Assembly (NCBI GenBank): GCA_019925095.2
Contig: CM034390.1
Span: forward strand, 2,405,501-2,469,500
DNA: 64,000 nucleotides
Origin: Dendrolimus kikuchii
Taxonomy: Eukaryota > Arthropoda > Insecta > Lepidoptera > Lasiocampidae
Direction of reading: 5' to 3'
The notes under the pieces were generated by a model. The model was not told the DNA's origin. It did no database searches and worked only from the letters and a program-made list of their open reading frames with translations. The position numbers were made by a program, and so were the translations under genes. Shown piece by piece: positions 41,483 through 52,727 of the stretch; positions within the stretch are counted from its first letter, which is position 1, and each line of letters begins with the position of its first letter.

Positions 41483-42045
41483 CCGTCTATCGCTTTCTCG
41501 TAGTCCTGGCATAAGGCGCAGGATGGAATACTCAGGAATTTTAGTGGGTATCCTTAACTGGGCACTAGCGTAGCTACAGTTCTGACTGGGCATGCTAGTG
41601 CCACCCCCGATCTGGCGAATCCCACACACGGGTCGCGAATTATCCCCCCAGGCTTCTGTGCCTGTCGCGGCTTAGTTGTCAAACGGATTTCCCCTGGCTA
41701 AAGAAATGCAGTGTCCCCACAATAGATCAGTCTCATGTATGAAACATCAAGTCATGTTAGAGTTTGAAATTGTTCCAATGCACCGAATTTGACATAGATT
41801 ACGTAAACCGCAATTTATTGGCGTTTTATACGCAATAATTCCGTTGGCTACGTGTCAAATTCGAAGTCATCAATATAGCGTAAATAGCATGTGACTGTTC
41901 ATCCATGGATCTGCATATATGTACGTTGATCCCTACTCTTGCGTAATTTATATAATCCATACTATACATTATAATTAATAATATATAAAATCCTCATTTC
42001 CCACAATAGTCCTACACTGGCCGGGGCTTGTCCTTGGGTGCATTA
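41483..42045. other. Non-coding stretch
   Basis: It includes a GC-rich block (41560-41690) of retrotransposon appearance, then AT-rich DNA. No gene was recognised. Confidence 0.25.
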
Positions 42046-42190
42046 CTATATAGTGTAGACAGGGATAATCGCCGGTCAGTGTCACGCCACATTTACATTA
42101 AATTTGTCAAGGGGCCTCTACGTGTTGGCCTTCCCATGACCCCACGCAAGCCCTCCAAAAGTCCGGGCCATTTTTATGGCCCGTGATCTT
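42046..42190 (-). repeat. Family D fragment
   Basis: The reverse complement of 10600-10760, bounded by the 'gggccatttttatggccc' hairpin. Confidence 0.6.
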
Positions 42191-42439
42191 GAAAGATATA
42201 AAATCAAACTTAGAAATAACCGATTGTCATAAAATTTGCGAAAATGAAAATGATTGCATTTATTTAAAAAAATTAGTACTTATTGAAAGTTATGAGTCTT
42301 CCATCGCTTCCAAAACAATTTTGGTTATTTTAATGCTGGGGCTACATCTGCGTTAGGGTTGAGATTAATGGTCTTATTCATAGAGAGTTAAAATAAATTT
42401 GAATTGGAAATATATTTGACACACACACGCATATATTTT

Positions 42440-42783
42440 TATCCGTGCAGGAACGGAGAAAGAATACAATTTCCTGCGGCCAGGCGGCCTGTTCAGCCGA
42501 CAGGTAGACGGCCCACTTGATGGAAAGCGGTTACCATCGCCTATGGACATTTGCAACACCAAAGGTGCTACAATTGCGCGGCTGCTCTCTTAAGAGAGAC
42601 TGGAACCTAGTCACTAATGCCGGAACACAACTCAAGGTTGTTATGGCGACATACTTTAGACCAGGGATGGTAGTCATCCAGTCGGGCAAATGCCCTACCA
42701 CCTGGCTGTGGGTTGTTTGGTCGCCTCTTACGACAGGCCGCCCCAACGCAGGAAATTGTATTCTTTCTCCGTTCCTGCACGGT
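42440..42783. mobile_element. Family A inverted composite
   Basis: The first 54 bases are the sense start of family A (ATCCGTGCAGGAACGG...GGCGGCCTG). They are joined at about 42493 to a full antisense copy (42494-42783). The two start signatures therefore sit at both outer ends, suggesting a 5' inversion (twin priming) or a second insertion. Confidence 0.75.
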
Positions 42784-42884
42784 GTTCATATCACGTCGGG
42801 GTCATCATTTGTAGGAGTTTATTTTTATGTATGTGGTGCGTCGATGATGTTACCCCGTTGGATGAAGTTGACGCACCACTGGAA

Positions 42885-43252
42885 AGAGCCCGCTTCGGGG
42901 GGCCTTTAGCTATCAAGGGAGCAAAGGATTCATCACCCCCGCTGACGAAGTGGATGTGTTCTAAATCCCGGGGCACATTCAAGCACTTTTTGCGCTGGAT
43001 CGGACTGGGCGTAACTACGTTCTAAGTCTCAGCCTTTCCTACATAAAAAGCGCGGGGCACATGGGAGGAGGGTGGTTTTAGTGGGTAGTGGTTGTTGCCC
43101 GTGCAACTTCTCGTAGTCTCTACACAAGCCGGTTGATTACCGTTTGGATTGCCCCTTAAATTAAGGGTAAATCCTCCACGATCAACTATGGTCTAATCCC
43201 TTGCAAAGGACCCGGTATTGTGCGTAAACAGCATTTCCCCCGCCTTAAAAAA
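42885..43252 (+). mobile_element. Retroposon family E
   Basis: A close same-strand copy of 4055-4435, with oligo(A) end. Confidence 0.7.
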
Positions 43253-44337
43253 AAACCACTGGCGAGAGCCCATGGTTCCATCGCCGCGGGAGCTAGAGTC
43301 GACCGCTTAAGAGAGGAGTATAAAATAAGACGACGTGTGTTATACTACTCTATTAAACTTAATACTACCTATATATATATACAGAAATCTTAACTGCTAC
43401 GTGAACAAATTTAAAACCCTAAACATGTTCGTAGGCAACTCCGAGGGTTTTCTGTTTTCTGTATTGACAGATTTTGGCACGTACATGGACTACTAAGTTT
43501 TAACGTTGCTTTTAAGCAATAAATTATTCCACGTACGTGACGTAACAAAGCTCATTGAAAGTTGTAAGTAATTGAGATCACCTATAATAAGTTTTTTTAA
43601 AAAGGTTTTTAAATACAAGCTTTTGAGATCCTGGATATCATGTAGCAGCAGATTGCTAGCCAGGACAAGTAAAACGAGCCCAAACACGACGGGTCTATCT
43701 TGTTTTGTACAGGAGTTCCTATGGCCACCTTCCGACTCAATCATTAGAGCAGCTCCATGGTACCATATTATTGCATTGTCACGCGATATACATATGCGTG
43801 CAAAATTTCAGCTCAATCAGAAACCGGGAAGTTGGTCAAATTTAACTCGCAAGATTCCATCCGAACTTACATACATACATCCATTGCGAGTTAAATAAAA
43901 GCTTGTAAAAAAAAAACAGCTGGTAGTGTTGCCACCTGTCTTAAAAGTATAACAAATTACGTTTTTGACTAGACGATTATAAGTGCATAGTATTCTTTCA
44001 TGATATAGAACAGGTTCTGAACTTTGTTTACATGTCTATTAATTCTTTAGATCATACGAAATTTCAATGTGTTTCATTTAAACAGTCGTAAATGATAACA
44101 GTTATTTCCTAGAATAACAAAATTATCATTCAGCTTACACCTGTACATACAAATGTGCTCATATATTTCTTATACCGCTTGGCAACTGTTCTTATAAACA
44201 TAAAGCTTATGATCGAAGAATAGACAAGAACAAGAAGAGACAACAACTTTGCATAAGTTATTTTTCTCTGATACTCTATCTGTCTCTCTCGTTCTAATTT
44301 ATAACTAACTTGCTTTAAAACTTGTGTTTAATCCGTC
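43253..44337. other. Non-coding stretch
   Basis: Frames of 83-108 codons at 43493-43898 run on both strands without a recognised motif. No repeat family was identified. Confidence 0.25.
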
Positions 44338-44985
44338 CTTTTAAGCTCTACGCAAGCATCTTCGGACGACGTCTGTGGTCGAGTGGGCTAAGCTTTTGCT
44401 GGCCTAGTACATTGGAACGTAGAGGTCCCGGGTCAGCAGACAGACAGACGGCCCACTTGATGGAAAGGGGTTACCATCGCCTATGGACATTTGCAACAGC
44501 AAAGTTGCTACAAATGCGCTCCTGCTCTCTTAAGGGAAACTGGAACCTCGTCACTAATGCCGGAACACAACTCAAGGTTGTTATGGCCACATACTTTAGA
44601 CCAGGGATGGTAACCATCCAGTCGGGCAAATGCCCTACCACCTGGCTGTGGGTTGTTAAGTCGCCTCTTCGACAGGCCGCCCGGCCGCAGGAAATTGTAT
44701 TCTTTCTCCGTTCCTGCACGGATAAAAGCACCTTTTAAGATCTACGCAAGCATCTTCGGACGACGTCTGTGGTCGAGTGGGCTAAGCTTTTGCTGGCCTA
44801 GTACATTAGAACGCAGAGGTCTCGGGTTGGAATTATTGACATGGTAAATGTCATAAACGAACTTTCTGCTGTATACTATGGTCTGGGTTTCTGGGATCGA
44901 CCCCAGAGTGGTCTGTTGTGTATTACGTAGAACACTAGCGTAACTTTCTTAGCTTAGGGATATACAATTGTGTGTGTTTGTCTGT
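44338..44985 (+). mobile_element. tRNA-derived SINE, family T2, with a 90-bp duplication around a nested family A copy
   Basis: The SINE head 'tggtcgagtgggctaag' (A-box-like) and 'gaggtcccgggt' occurs at about 44373-44431, and again with its 5' flank at 44738-44826, where the SINE body then continues to about 44985. Between the two heads lies an antisense family A copy (44432-44725). The same SINE is at 62713-63000 and, as an inverted pair, at 50100-51060. Confidence 0.7.
44432..44725 (-). mobile_element. Family A retroposon nested in SINE T2
   Basis: The antisense copy lacks the poly(T) end (starts 'cagcagacagacagacggcc') but keeps the start signature at its right end. Confidence 0.75.
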
Positions 44986-45187
44986 CAATTATTATTATAT
45001 GACGTTCTCGCAGAAGCACTACTCTAAGGCGATTTTCCAAAAATATTGTCAATACGTACTTCCTATATCAGGTGATAACAACTTGAGTATTGTAAATGTC
45101 CATAGGCCACGGTCACCACTTTCCACCAGGTGCGTTAGGCTACCTGTTATTTTTCAGCAATAAAAAGATAAATCACTCTAAACATAC

Positions 45188-45297
45188 CTCAGACCTATTC
45201 TTCGGTAATATTTCCCCAACGCCATTCTGAGTGAAAGTTGTAAGAACGAAGTATAGTGAACAGACATACAAACTGGTGCACCAGGAACCACCCGAAT
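45188..45297 (-). CDS. CNG-like channel, pore exon of the second module
   Basis: Acceptor ATCCAG precedes 45297 and donor GAG|GTATGT follows 45188. Two bases complete a split Asp codon from the S5 exon, then 36 codons follow. SGGSWCTSLYVCSLYFVLTT is the turret and pore helix, and FTQNGVGEILPKNRSE is the filter and post-filter loop. The spacing matches a P-loop, but the filter reads NGVGE where K+ channels have GYG and classical CNG channels have a Thr-x-Gly-Glu type. An inner acceptor-like CAG (45226) could mislead a gene finder into a 39-base exon. Confidence 0.85.
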
Positions 45298-45514
45298 CTG
45301 GATATGTATTTATTTTTATGTATTAACCTAATATCAATAATATAATATTACAAAAGTGTTACGCTCTAAAACTTCTTAACAAGTTTGCTGTAATGTAATC
45401 CATATATTAATACGTGGCGCAAAAACACAGTAAAAACTTTGTACCCCTTTTTACGAAAATTGCGCGGACGGCGGAGTATGAAATTTCGCACACTTAACTT
45501 ATCTTAATATATAT

Positions 45515-46272
45515 AAACTAGCGGCCCCGGCAGACGTGGTCCTGCCTTTAAAAAATAAAATTCTAGAACCCGATCCCAGAGCCACCTACCGGTTCTAATT
45601 GCGAATCTAAACCATCCGGGTACCCACTCAAACACACAAAAACAAAATCACCAAAATCGCTCCAGGTGATTAGGAGGATTCCAGAACCCGATCTCAGCGC
45701 CACCTACCGGTTCTAATTGTGAATCTAAAAGAGTAATATATTTTTTTTTATTCTAAGTCATGACAAAATAAGATTAAAAATGTTGCCAAAAAATTAAAGT
45801 TTATAATTAACAAATAAAAAATAGGGGTTGATCGTAGAGGGATGAAAATTTAGGGTTGTATGTATTTTTTAATGCTGTATCCTAAAAAAATAAAAATTAT
45901 CTAAAAATAAAATATTTAGGGGTGGACTACCCTTAACATTTAGGGGGATGAAAAATAGATTTTGTCCAATTCTCAGACCTACCCAATATGTACACAAAAC
46001 TTCATGAGAATCGGTCAAGCCGTTTCGGAGGAGTATGGTAACTAACACTGTGACACGGGAATTTTATATATTAGATTACGTGTCACGTTGTTGGTCCGCG
46101 ATGGACTCCTAAACTACTTGACCGATTTTAATCAAATTTGCACACCGTGTGCAGTTTGATCCGACTTGAAATATAGGATAGCTTACATTTGGACCCGGTA
46201 GGTGGCGGTGCAATCGGGTTCTAAATTTTATTTCTTCAGGGCAGAACAACGTCTGCCGGGACAGCTAGTAGT
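45515..46272. mobile_element. Helitron-like family M sequences
   Basis: A reverse piece (45515-45735, 'ggccccggcagacgtggtcc') and a forward piece (46150-46272, ending 'gacagctagta') bracket AT-rich text with 'gagaatcggtcaagccgttt'. The forward end has the CTAGT signature. Boundaries between copies are unclear. Confidence 0.5.
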
Positions 46273-47600
46273 TTATATAAAGGAGTGCACAATTCTAATA
46301 TTTTTTTTAATTATGTATAAAAAATACATTAGATCAATAAAAAAACATTACACACACTACCGTGCATTTGACACACACATGCATATATACTCTTTTGTTT
46401 ATTGTTAAAGTCAAATTAACAGTGCAGCCTTGGCAAAATCTGTGATTATATAAGTATAGTTTTTGATTTAACAATAGAACCTTAATAATGTCTAAATTAT
46501 AATTTAAATTAGTTATGGTCGAATTTCGACCACTGGACGACCACTAGTATGTTTTTAAATTGATATTACAATAGCGTACATCCGCGACTTCGTGTTTCGT
46601 CTTGAAATCGCGCAATATGGACGTAACCGTCAACGACGTCTGCTGTGACGCTTCTGTATATCTTCGAGTCGCGCACACGGCTACGACGCGTGTTATTCGC
46701 CCCACCACTTTACACAACCGGACGCCCTAAAATGACTGATAAAGGCGACGTTTCGATGGCAATCTATTCTGGGAACAGTACTTTTTTTCAAAATGAAAAG
46801 TAGAGTACCATATGTTCTTGCTATATCATAATTTTTATCAAGATCAGTCAATCCATTCTTGAGTTACACAAGGACAAACAAACTGACAAAATTTAAAAAA
46901 AATTTAGAATCTGGGTCTATAAGTTACATAACGAAATTTTCTCATTAAAGACAAAAAAATGAGATGTACAGACAGCCTACAGATTATTATATTAGTAGAT
47001 ATAGATGCACATACTATAGTTTTAACATCATTTATGGCCGGTTCCTATAACTAACCGACCGTTCATCTGCCTTACTCTCGGTTAAAATTTGACATAAGCT
47101 CCATACGAGTAATGTTGAAATTCAACCGATGATAACGCAAGTGAATGAATAGTAAGATATAGGAATCGGCCGTTAGAGAGGAATTGTTGTGCTCATAGAT
47201 CGACAAATTGAACACAACATTCTCCCTGTTGCGGACAGAGAGCACCCCCCTGACCCGCCCGCCGGAGCACATCTACACTCCGCGCCCCGCATACCGCCGA
47301 CGCCCATAGCTAGCGCGATTAGCAACTAGGCGTCGGACGGAATGCGGGTATAGGAGGCCGAAAAAACTGAAAATGATTATGCTGATACTACTACTACATC
47401 AAGAAAAATTATCAATTCAGCCACTCAGCTATATTGTACTCGACTCTCTTTGTTATACTCTTTAAATGTACATTTATAAATAATAATCATACAGTCCATT
47501 ATTACGTCGAATTTTCATTTACAAACCCGAGGTGCAACTGCCACCAATACTCCCTCTTGAGAAATATGTACAAAATGTTCAAAGCAAGTCATTCTATAAG
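46273..47600. other. Non-coding stretch
   Basis: No repeat family was recognised with confidence. Short GC-rich blocks lie at 46570-46740 and 47220-47345. Confidence 0.25.
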
Positions 47601-47940
47601 AAAACAAGGGTATGCCCGCGACTTCGTCCACGCTCGACTTAAAATTCCCGCGGGATTTCGAGGACACAAAGAAGACAATACGAAAAGAATGTATTAAGCT
47701 ATTGTTTTAGTGAAAATAGTGTCAGATTTATTTGTATGCACCTGAACAATTACAAACCGCTCCCGGTATAAATCCCGCGGGATTCTCAGTATGAAAAGTA
47801 GCCCAGATTAAGTCTAAGAATTTTCTGTCGATCAGTCAGAAAACCGCATCGAAAGCGACCCGTAGTTGTTTTTACGTGAATCCCGAACAAACATACAAAC
47901 AAACAAGAAATCTAAAAATAATGCATCGTGTTCTCCATCT
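47601..47940 (+). repeat. Family K interspersed repeat
   Basis: It carries 'cgggattctcagtatgaaaa' and 'ttacgtgaatcccgaacaaa', a same-orientation copy of 3641-4022. Confidence 0.5.
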
Positions 47941-47945
47941 TATAT

Positions 47946-48196
47946 CTTATACTAATATATAAAGCTGAAGAGTTTGTTTGTTTGAACGCGCTAATTTCAG
48001 GAACTACTGATCTGATTTGAAAAATTCTTTCAGTTTTAGATAGCCCATTTATCGAGGAAGGCTATAAGCTATATATCATCACGCTAAGACTAATAGGAGC
48101 GGAGCACCAATGAAGAATGTTTCAAAATCGGGTGGATTTTTAACTTACTTTTTTTTACTATTCCACGCGGACGAAGTCGCGGGCAGAAGCTAGTCA
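47946..48196 (+). mobile_element. Helitron-like element, family J, best copy
   Basis: It begins 'atactaatatataaagctga' and ends 'gcgggcagaagctagt'. The 3' end has a hairpin (CGCGGACGAAGTCGCG) shortly before CTAGT, as in Helitron termini. It is non-autonomous, with no Rep/helicase. Confidence 0.6.
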
Positions 48197-48286
48197 TTTA
48201 TATGTATGCTCTATTCCAGTTGTTTTTTTTATAGCTTCAATGTACAGACACGGCATTTTTAGACTTTTATAATATTATATATAGAT

Positions 48287-48838
48287 CAGTGTTTTTAAAC
48301 CTGTGAGTCGGGACCCCTAGGGCGGTGGGTCGCAGAGCCTTGCTCGGGGGGGTCGCCGGCAAAAGGGAAAAGGCAATTTAAATTTATACCTTGTACTTAA
48401 GTACTTTCTAAGCTCAGCAGGTATTTGCAAAGTATAAAGCCCTAATAATCAATGTGAGTAACAAAATAGAGAAAAAACCAAAACGAAATCTTTTTTTTTT
48501 ATTGCAGGAGATCAGCAGACAGGCAGACGGCCCACTTGATGGAAAGCGGTTACCATCGCCTATGGACATTTGCAACACCAAAGTTACTACAAATGCGCTG
48601 CTGCTCTCTTAAGGGAGACTGGAACCTGGTCACTAATGTCAGAACACAACTCAAGGTTGTTATGGCGACATACTTTAGACCAGAGGTGGTAGCCATCCAG
48701 TCGGGCAAATGCCCTACCACCTGGCAAATCCAAAAATCTTTTAAATTACTAACTTCTTGTCTGTCTACGACCCAAGGGATCGCCAAAATTGTTCAACCTG
48801 TAAAGGGGTCGCGTATTCGAAAAGATTGAAAAGCACTG
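48287..48838. mobile_element. hAT-type relic with nested family A copy
   Basis: The ends CAGTGTTTTTAAACC and (reversed) CAGTGCTTTTCAATC, with GGGACCCC/GCGACCCC following, are typical of short hAT elements. Eight-base flanks atatagat (48279-48286) and ttatagat (48839-48846) match at 7 of 8. A family A copy sits inside. Confidence 0.75.
48489..48725 (-). mobile_element. Family A retroposon, 5'-truncated, inside the hAT relic
   Basis: Poly(T) at the left; the copy stops at 'gccctaccacctgg', before the start signature. AAATC occurs on both sides as a likely short target duplication. Confidence 0.75.
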
Positions 48839-48844
48839 TTATAG

Positions 48845-49045
48845 ATACATACATACATACATACATAACTTCACGCCAGTTCCCTTGCGGGGTAGGCACG
48901 AATAACAGAGTGCCATTTAGGCTTATTCTTACACACCTCACTTGCCTCTTTGACATTCATAACTCTTGTCATGCAGGCTCGTCTGTTCTTAAGGCTCCTG
49001 ACATCACCTTCTGCTAGTACACGATCAATTTGATCGTGTACTATT
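48845..49045 (-). mobile_element. LINE-B 3' end, short copy
   Basis: The (acat)n tail starts directly at the hAT target duplication. The copy is truncated after the ...IDRVLAEGD codons and followed by a small hairpin ('acgatcaatttgatcgt'). Confidence 0.75.
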
Positions 49046-49077
49046 GACTATTATAGATATAAGATGAAAAGACATAC

Positions 49078-49258
49078 CATTATGAATCCACGAGGAATTC
49101 GGTTCGTTGTCGTCCTCCATGACACCGATGAAATACCAAATGCAAGCGGTGGTGTGCACGAATAGAGTGAACCAAACAAGTACTGAGAATACAGTCGTCA
49201 ATATCAGATTGATCGTAACACGTTCGTGTAGTCTCTTTAGACATCTATAGACAGTTCC
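49078..49258 (-). CDS. CNG-like channel, S4-S5 linker and S5 exon of the second module
   Basis: Acceptor CCTAG precedes 49258 and donor ATG|GTATGT follows 49078, giving 60 codons plus one base. GTVYRCLKRLHERVTINLI is the S4-S5 linker with several basic residues. LTTVFSVLVWFTLFVHTTAC then IWYFIG is S5, with the conserved His-x-x-Ala-Cys-x-Trp-Tyr pattern that ends S5 in CNG channels. MEDDNEPNSSWIHN begins the turret. The phase-1 end is completed by the pore exon. Confidence 0.88.
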
Positions 49259-49469
49259 CTAGGAAAGGTAGTAATTTTTTTTAATTTCAAACAATCTCCA
49301 AAAATGGTAGTAAGTAATAAATTACTAGCCATTGCCAGCGACTTCGTTTGATTTTTATTTTTTCCTGAACAAAGTAAATACGCAACTGTAATGCTACCCT
49401 TTTTTCTCATTACTAAGTTTAACTGTGAAAACGTAACAAACAAACGGAATGACACTCTTATTTATATAT

Positions 49470-49962
49470 ACATACATACATAACTTCACGCCAGTTCCCT
49501 TGCGGGGTAGACACGAACAACAGAGCGCCATTCAGGCTTATTCTTATACACCTCACTCGCTTCTTTGACATTCATAGCTCTTGTCATGCACGCTCGTCTG
49601 TTCTTAAGGCTCCTGACATCACCTTCTGCCAGTACACCATCAATTTGATCATGAAAGGTGTGTCGTGGCCTTCCACGACTTCTGCATCCATCCACTTTTG
49701 CATTGTATATCTGTTTAGTCATTCTTTCATCATGCATTCTTTCCACATGCCAGAACCACCGGAGCATTCCTTTCCTTACCTTCACCCCGACACTCTCTTT
49801 CAGACCAACTCTCTTTCTTACTTCGGTATTACGAACGCGGTCCGCGAGCGTCACTCCGCAGATTTTGCGCAGTGCTCGCATCTCGACCGCGTTTACTCTA
49901 CTTTCATGCTCTCTCTTCCATACCCAACTCTCGCTTCCATACGTGAGCGTATGTACCAACAA
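49470..49962 (-). mobile_element. LINE-B 3' part, longer copy
   Basis: A 158-codon intact minus-strand frame (49486-49962) runs from LTYGSESWVWKREHESRVNA through RMHDERMTKQIY to PARELA. Its left end carries the (acat)n tail. Confidence 0.85.
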
Positions 49963-50041
49963 TTATACTTGATTTATATATTAGCTTTACTTATACATAA
50001 AAATATTGTACCACAAAAAGTATTTACTTTATTCTATATAT

Positions 50042-51123
50042 TTTTTGAAAATAATAATTTATGATTACCGTAACTTATTTAAAATAAATAATGTAAAAAT
50101 ACTTAGGCTTAATATACAATGGACCAATCTGGAACCAATCCCAGATGACTAGACCATAGTTGTTCACAGAAAGTTCGCTTACAAAATTTACGATGCCCGG
50201 AATTGAACCCGAAGTCTGTTCGTTGCATGAGGTAGCCCGGCAAAGCCTAAAGCCGAACGTCCACCGCGAACTAAACTAACTTAGTTTAGTTTAGCTCTCA
50301 TAGTTGAGCCAGTTTTTCATACATGTTCGTCTACCGCAAACTGTGCCAGCTAAGCTAACTAAAATATCCCAACTAGGTCAAACTAACTTAGTTGCTTAGG
50401 CCGATCCGAAGCTACGCGAACTAAGCCAAGCCCCTCTCACCCCCTTGCGCTACCCCTCTGGCGCCTTTCAATAGTGATGTTTTGTAGTGTGTGATCGTGC
50501 GCAGGCAATGAAACACCTATTCGTACGTACACATCCATCACGTCTGATTAACTCGACACTCCAGCACAAACTGATCATCACTAACGTAGTTATAGGTTAT
50601 TTTTCGGTGGACGAACAACTATTTCCTAGTTTAGCTTAGCTTAGTTCACTGAGCTTAGTTCCTAATTATTTTAGCTGGCGGTGGACGTTCAGCATTAGTC
50701 CATTCAACCACAGAGCCTGTCATAATATACTCTACCGCTACGTCATATAGTTATACTAAGGTTGGTGTGCATAGGTAGACGGCTAAAAGTATATGGCTAA
50801 ACAGCGATTATGTTATTTTAACCGTCGGTCAAATACCTATGCACACCAACCTTAATATAGCTATATGACGTAGCGGTAGAGTATATTATGACAAGCTCTG
50901 TGGTTGAGTAGACTAAGCCTTTGCTGGGCTACCTCATGCATAGAAGAGACTTCAGGCTCAATTCCGGACATCATAAATTTTGTAAGCGAACTTTCTATGA
51001 ACAACTATGGTCTAGGCATCTGGGATTGGATCCAGATTGGTTCATTGTATATTAAGCCTAAGTAGTTTTACGTTATTTATTTTAAATAAGTTACGGTAAT
51101 TATAAATCATTATTTTCAAAAAA
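50042..51123. repeat. Large inverted repeat of a T2 SINE locus with a nested MITE
   Basis: The right arm (50836-51123) pairs base for base with the left arm (50042-50250 plus 50695-50775) once a 444-base insertion is removed. The centre is about 60 bases (50776-50835). The arms include the T2 SINE ('ttgagtagactaagcctttg') and its flanks, so a whole locus was duplicated in inverted orientation. Confidence 0.85.
50251..50694. mobile_element. MITE with GAACGTCCACCG inverted ends
   Basis: The ends AGCCGAACGTCCACCGC and (reversed) TGCTGAACGTCCACCGC flank Leu/Ser-like 'ctaagctaac' repeats. TAA on the left and TTA on the right suit a TWA target (PIF/Harbinger type). The empty site is seen in the opposite arm of the large palindrome. 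Confidence 0.65.
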
Positions 51124-51390
51124 TGAGCTTGCATGACAAGAGTTATGAATGTCAAAGAGGCAAGTGAGGTGTGTAAGAATAAGCCTAAATGGCACTCTGT
51201 TGTCCGTGCCTACCCCACAAGGGAACTGGCGTGAAGTTATGTATGTATGTATAAATTTTGTAAACGAGCTTTCTAGGAACAACTATGATCTAGGCGTCTA
51301 GGATCGGCTCCAGAGCAGTCCGTTGTATATTATTCGTAACACACGCGTAACTCGCAAAGCTTGCGGATATACACATTGTGTATTTTAAAA
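51124..51390 (+). mobile_element. LINE-B fragment followed by a T2 SINE 3' part
   Basis: 51125-51253 encodes the last LINE-B codons and an ATGT tail. Then 'attttgtaaacgagctttct' to 'gcggatatacacattgtg' is the T2 SINE 3' region. Confidence 0.65.
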
Positions 51391-51669
51391 AAAAGTTGAG
51401 AAACCATAACAAATATTTAACTAAAAATACCCGTATCTTAGAAATTATTTAAGTATCTTCTTCAAGTTAATTTTCACGAAACTTACTTTATGAGCGAAAT
51501 ATTTTTACACTTCATTTTTAAGCGAAATATTTTTTCTCCGAATTTACATACGTCTCTTTTTTGCTACGAAGAAATAAAAACATAAAGACTAGAATATTCG
51601 GAGCAGATTAAATTATTTTTCTATTTTTTACAGCCAATATAAAGATAAAATATTGTGTAATTGGCTTAC

Positions 51670-51796
51670 GATGCGAAACATCCTGTTGAGCCGCAGCCAA
51701 GAGAAAAGCAACCACTTGTGTTCAACACTAAATAGACACAACGCTTCGAATGGCAAAATGGATATCAGATCGTATTTAAATTCCCCTTTGAAATAT
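51670..51796 (-). CDS. CNG-like channel, S3-S4 exon of the second module
   Basis: Acceptor TTTCAG precedes 51796 and donor ATC|GTAAGC follows 51670. One base completes a Leu codon from the S1-S2 exon, then 42 codons follow in phase to 0. YFKGEFKYDLISILPFEALC is S3, with the conserved F-x-x-D-x-[IL]-S-[IL]-[IL]-P signature. FSWLRLNRMFRI is S4, with three Arg spaced for a reduced voltage sensor. It is only 127 bases long and easy to miss, and was found by phase and splice-site matching. Confidence 0.88.
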
Positions 51797-52727
51797 CTGA
51801 AATTATTATTATTATAGTATTTTAAAATATGTTCGACTTATTTTATTCGCCCAAACCTTGTAAGAACTTTCGAACACTATTCTATTTCCCGGGCTAAATT
51901 TACAAACATTTTACTTTTGACGTTTGCACGTCTAGCAAGTTACATATTTCTTGACAGTACAGTCCACATGAAACAAATGACATAATTGTCGTACTTCATT
52001 CTTGTGGGTGACGTAATAGTGATGTTCTGTGAGTCATGTAACGCACAGACTATTAAACCATCAACACTATACGTAAATAAATCGAAAGTTACTACTACTA
52101 CTACGATTATTACATTTTTTTACTTTATAACAAAAATGACTTATTTAATATAAAATATGTTAATTGAAATCTGGGTATATTTATTACACGACATATTATA
52201 TAAGTTAAATTGATTAAAACTTATTTATAAATGGAAGTCGATTTGGTAACAAATCGAGTTGGTATTATAACGCATTAGGTCATTTCTAATTGGTCTGTCA
52301 TCGAGCTATCAAAAGTAGAGTTTTTGGCGGGAACTGAAAAGGGCCTTTGTGCTGTGTCAGCTGTGCAGTTTTATTTTCTAAAAATGTGTAAAATTACTCT
52401 AAAATAAACAATAATTGTAGGATATTAATAGTTTTTGAGTAGTAATCATGTGTTTTTGTGAGAAATGTGAACTGTATAGTCAAATGTGGCCTTTCGAATT
52501 TTAATTAGAACTCCGTTGAATGGCGTCGATTGTAGCCTACAATACAATTGCGACTGGCTTAAAGGCCTAGTTGCCAAGCCATAAACATAAAAAAACTGAC
52601 AAAAATAAAATAAATGCTTGAAAAATATGTATGCTACACTTGGGATATTGTTATTGATTGTGTCACGCAGATATAGTCAAAAGTTTAACGTTATCCCAGG
52701 TGTAGCATAGGCATGACATACACTTAC
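51797..52727. other. Intron with family H copy
   Basis: Family H retroposon at 52316-52595 ('tttttggcgggaactgaaaa' to 'aaggcctagttgccaagcca'). The rest is AT-rich. Confidence 0.55.

Larger units (their letters stand above)
38740..45187. other. Intron between S6 and pore exons of the second module
   Basis: A 6.4-kb intron filled with families E, A, D, H/T2 and an inverted-repeat element. A GC-rich block at 38870-39060 has no recognised identity. Confidence 0.5.
45298..49077. other. Intron between pore and S5 exons of the second module
   Basis: It contains Helitron-like M and J copies, a family K copy and the hAT relic. No additional exon is needed, since the phases of 49078-49258 and 45188-45297 fit directly. 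Confidence 0.6.

Noticed and set aside
47434..47697. 87-codon plus-strand frame, and the overlapping minus strand (LYIFLKREYWWQLHLG) as a pore exon
   Set aside because: The true pore exon was found at 45188-45297 with matching phases. This segment has no suitable splice sites and overlaps family K.
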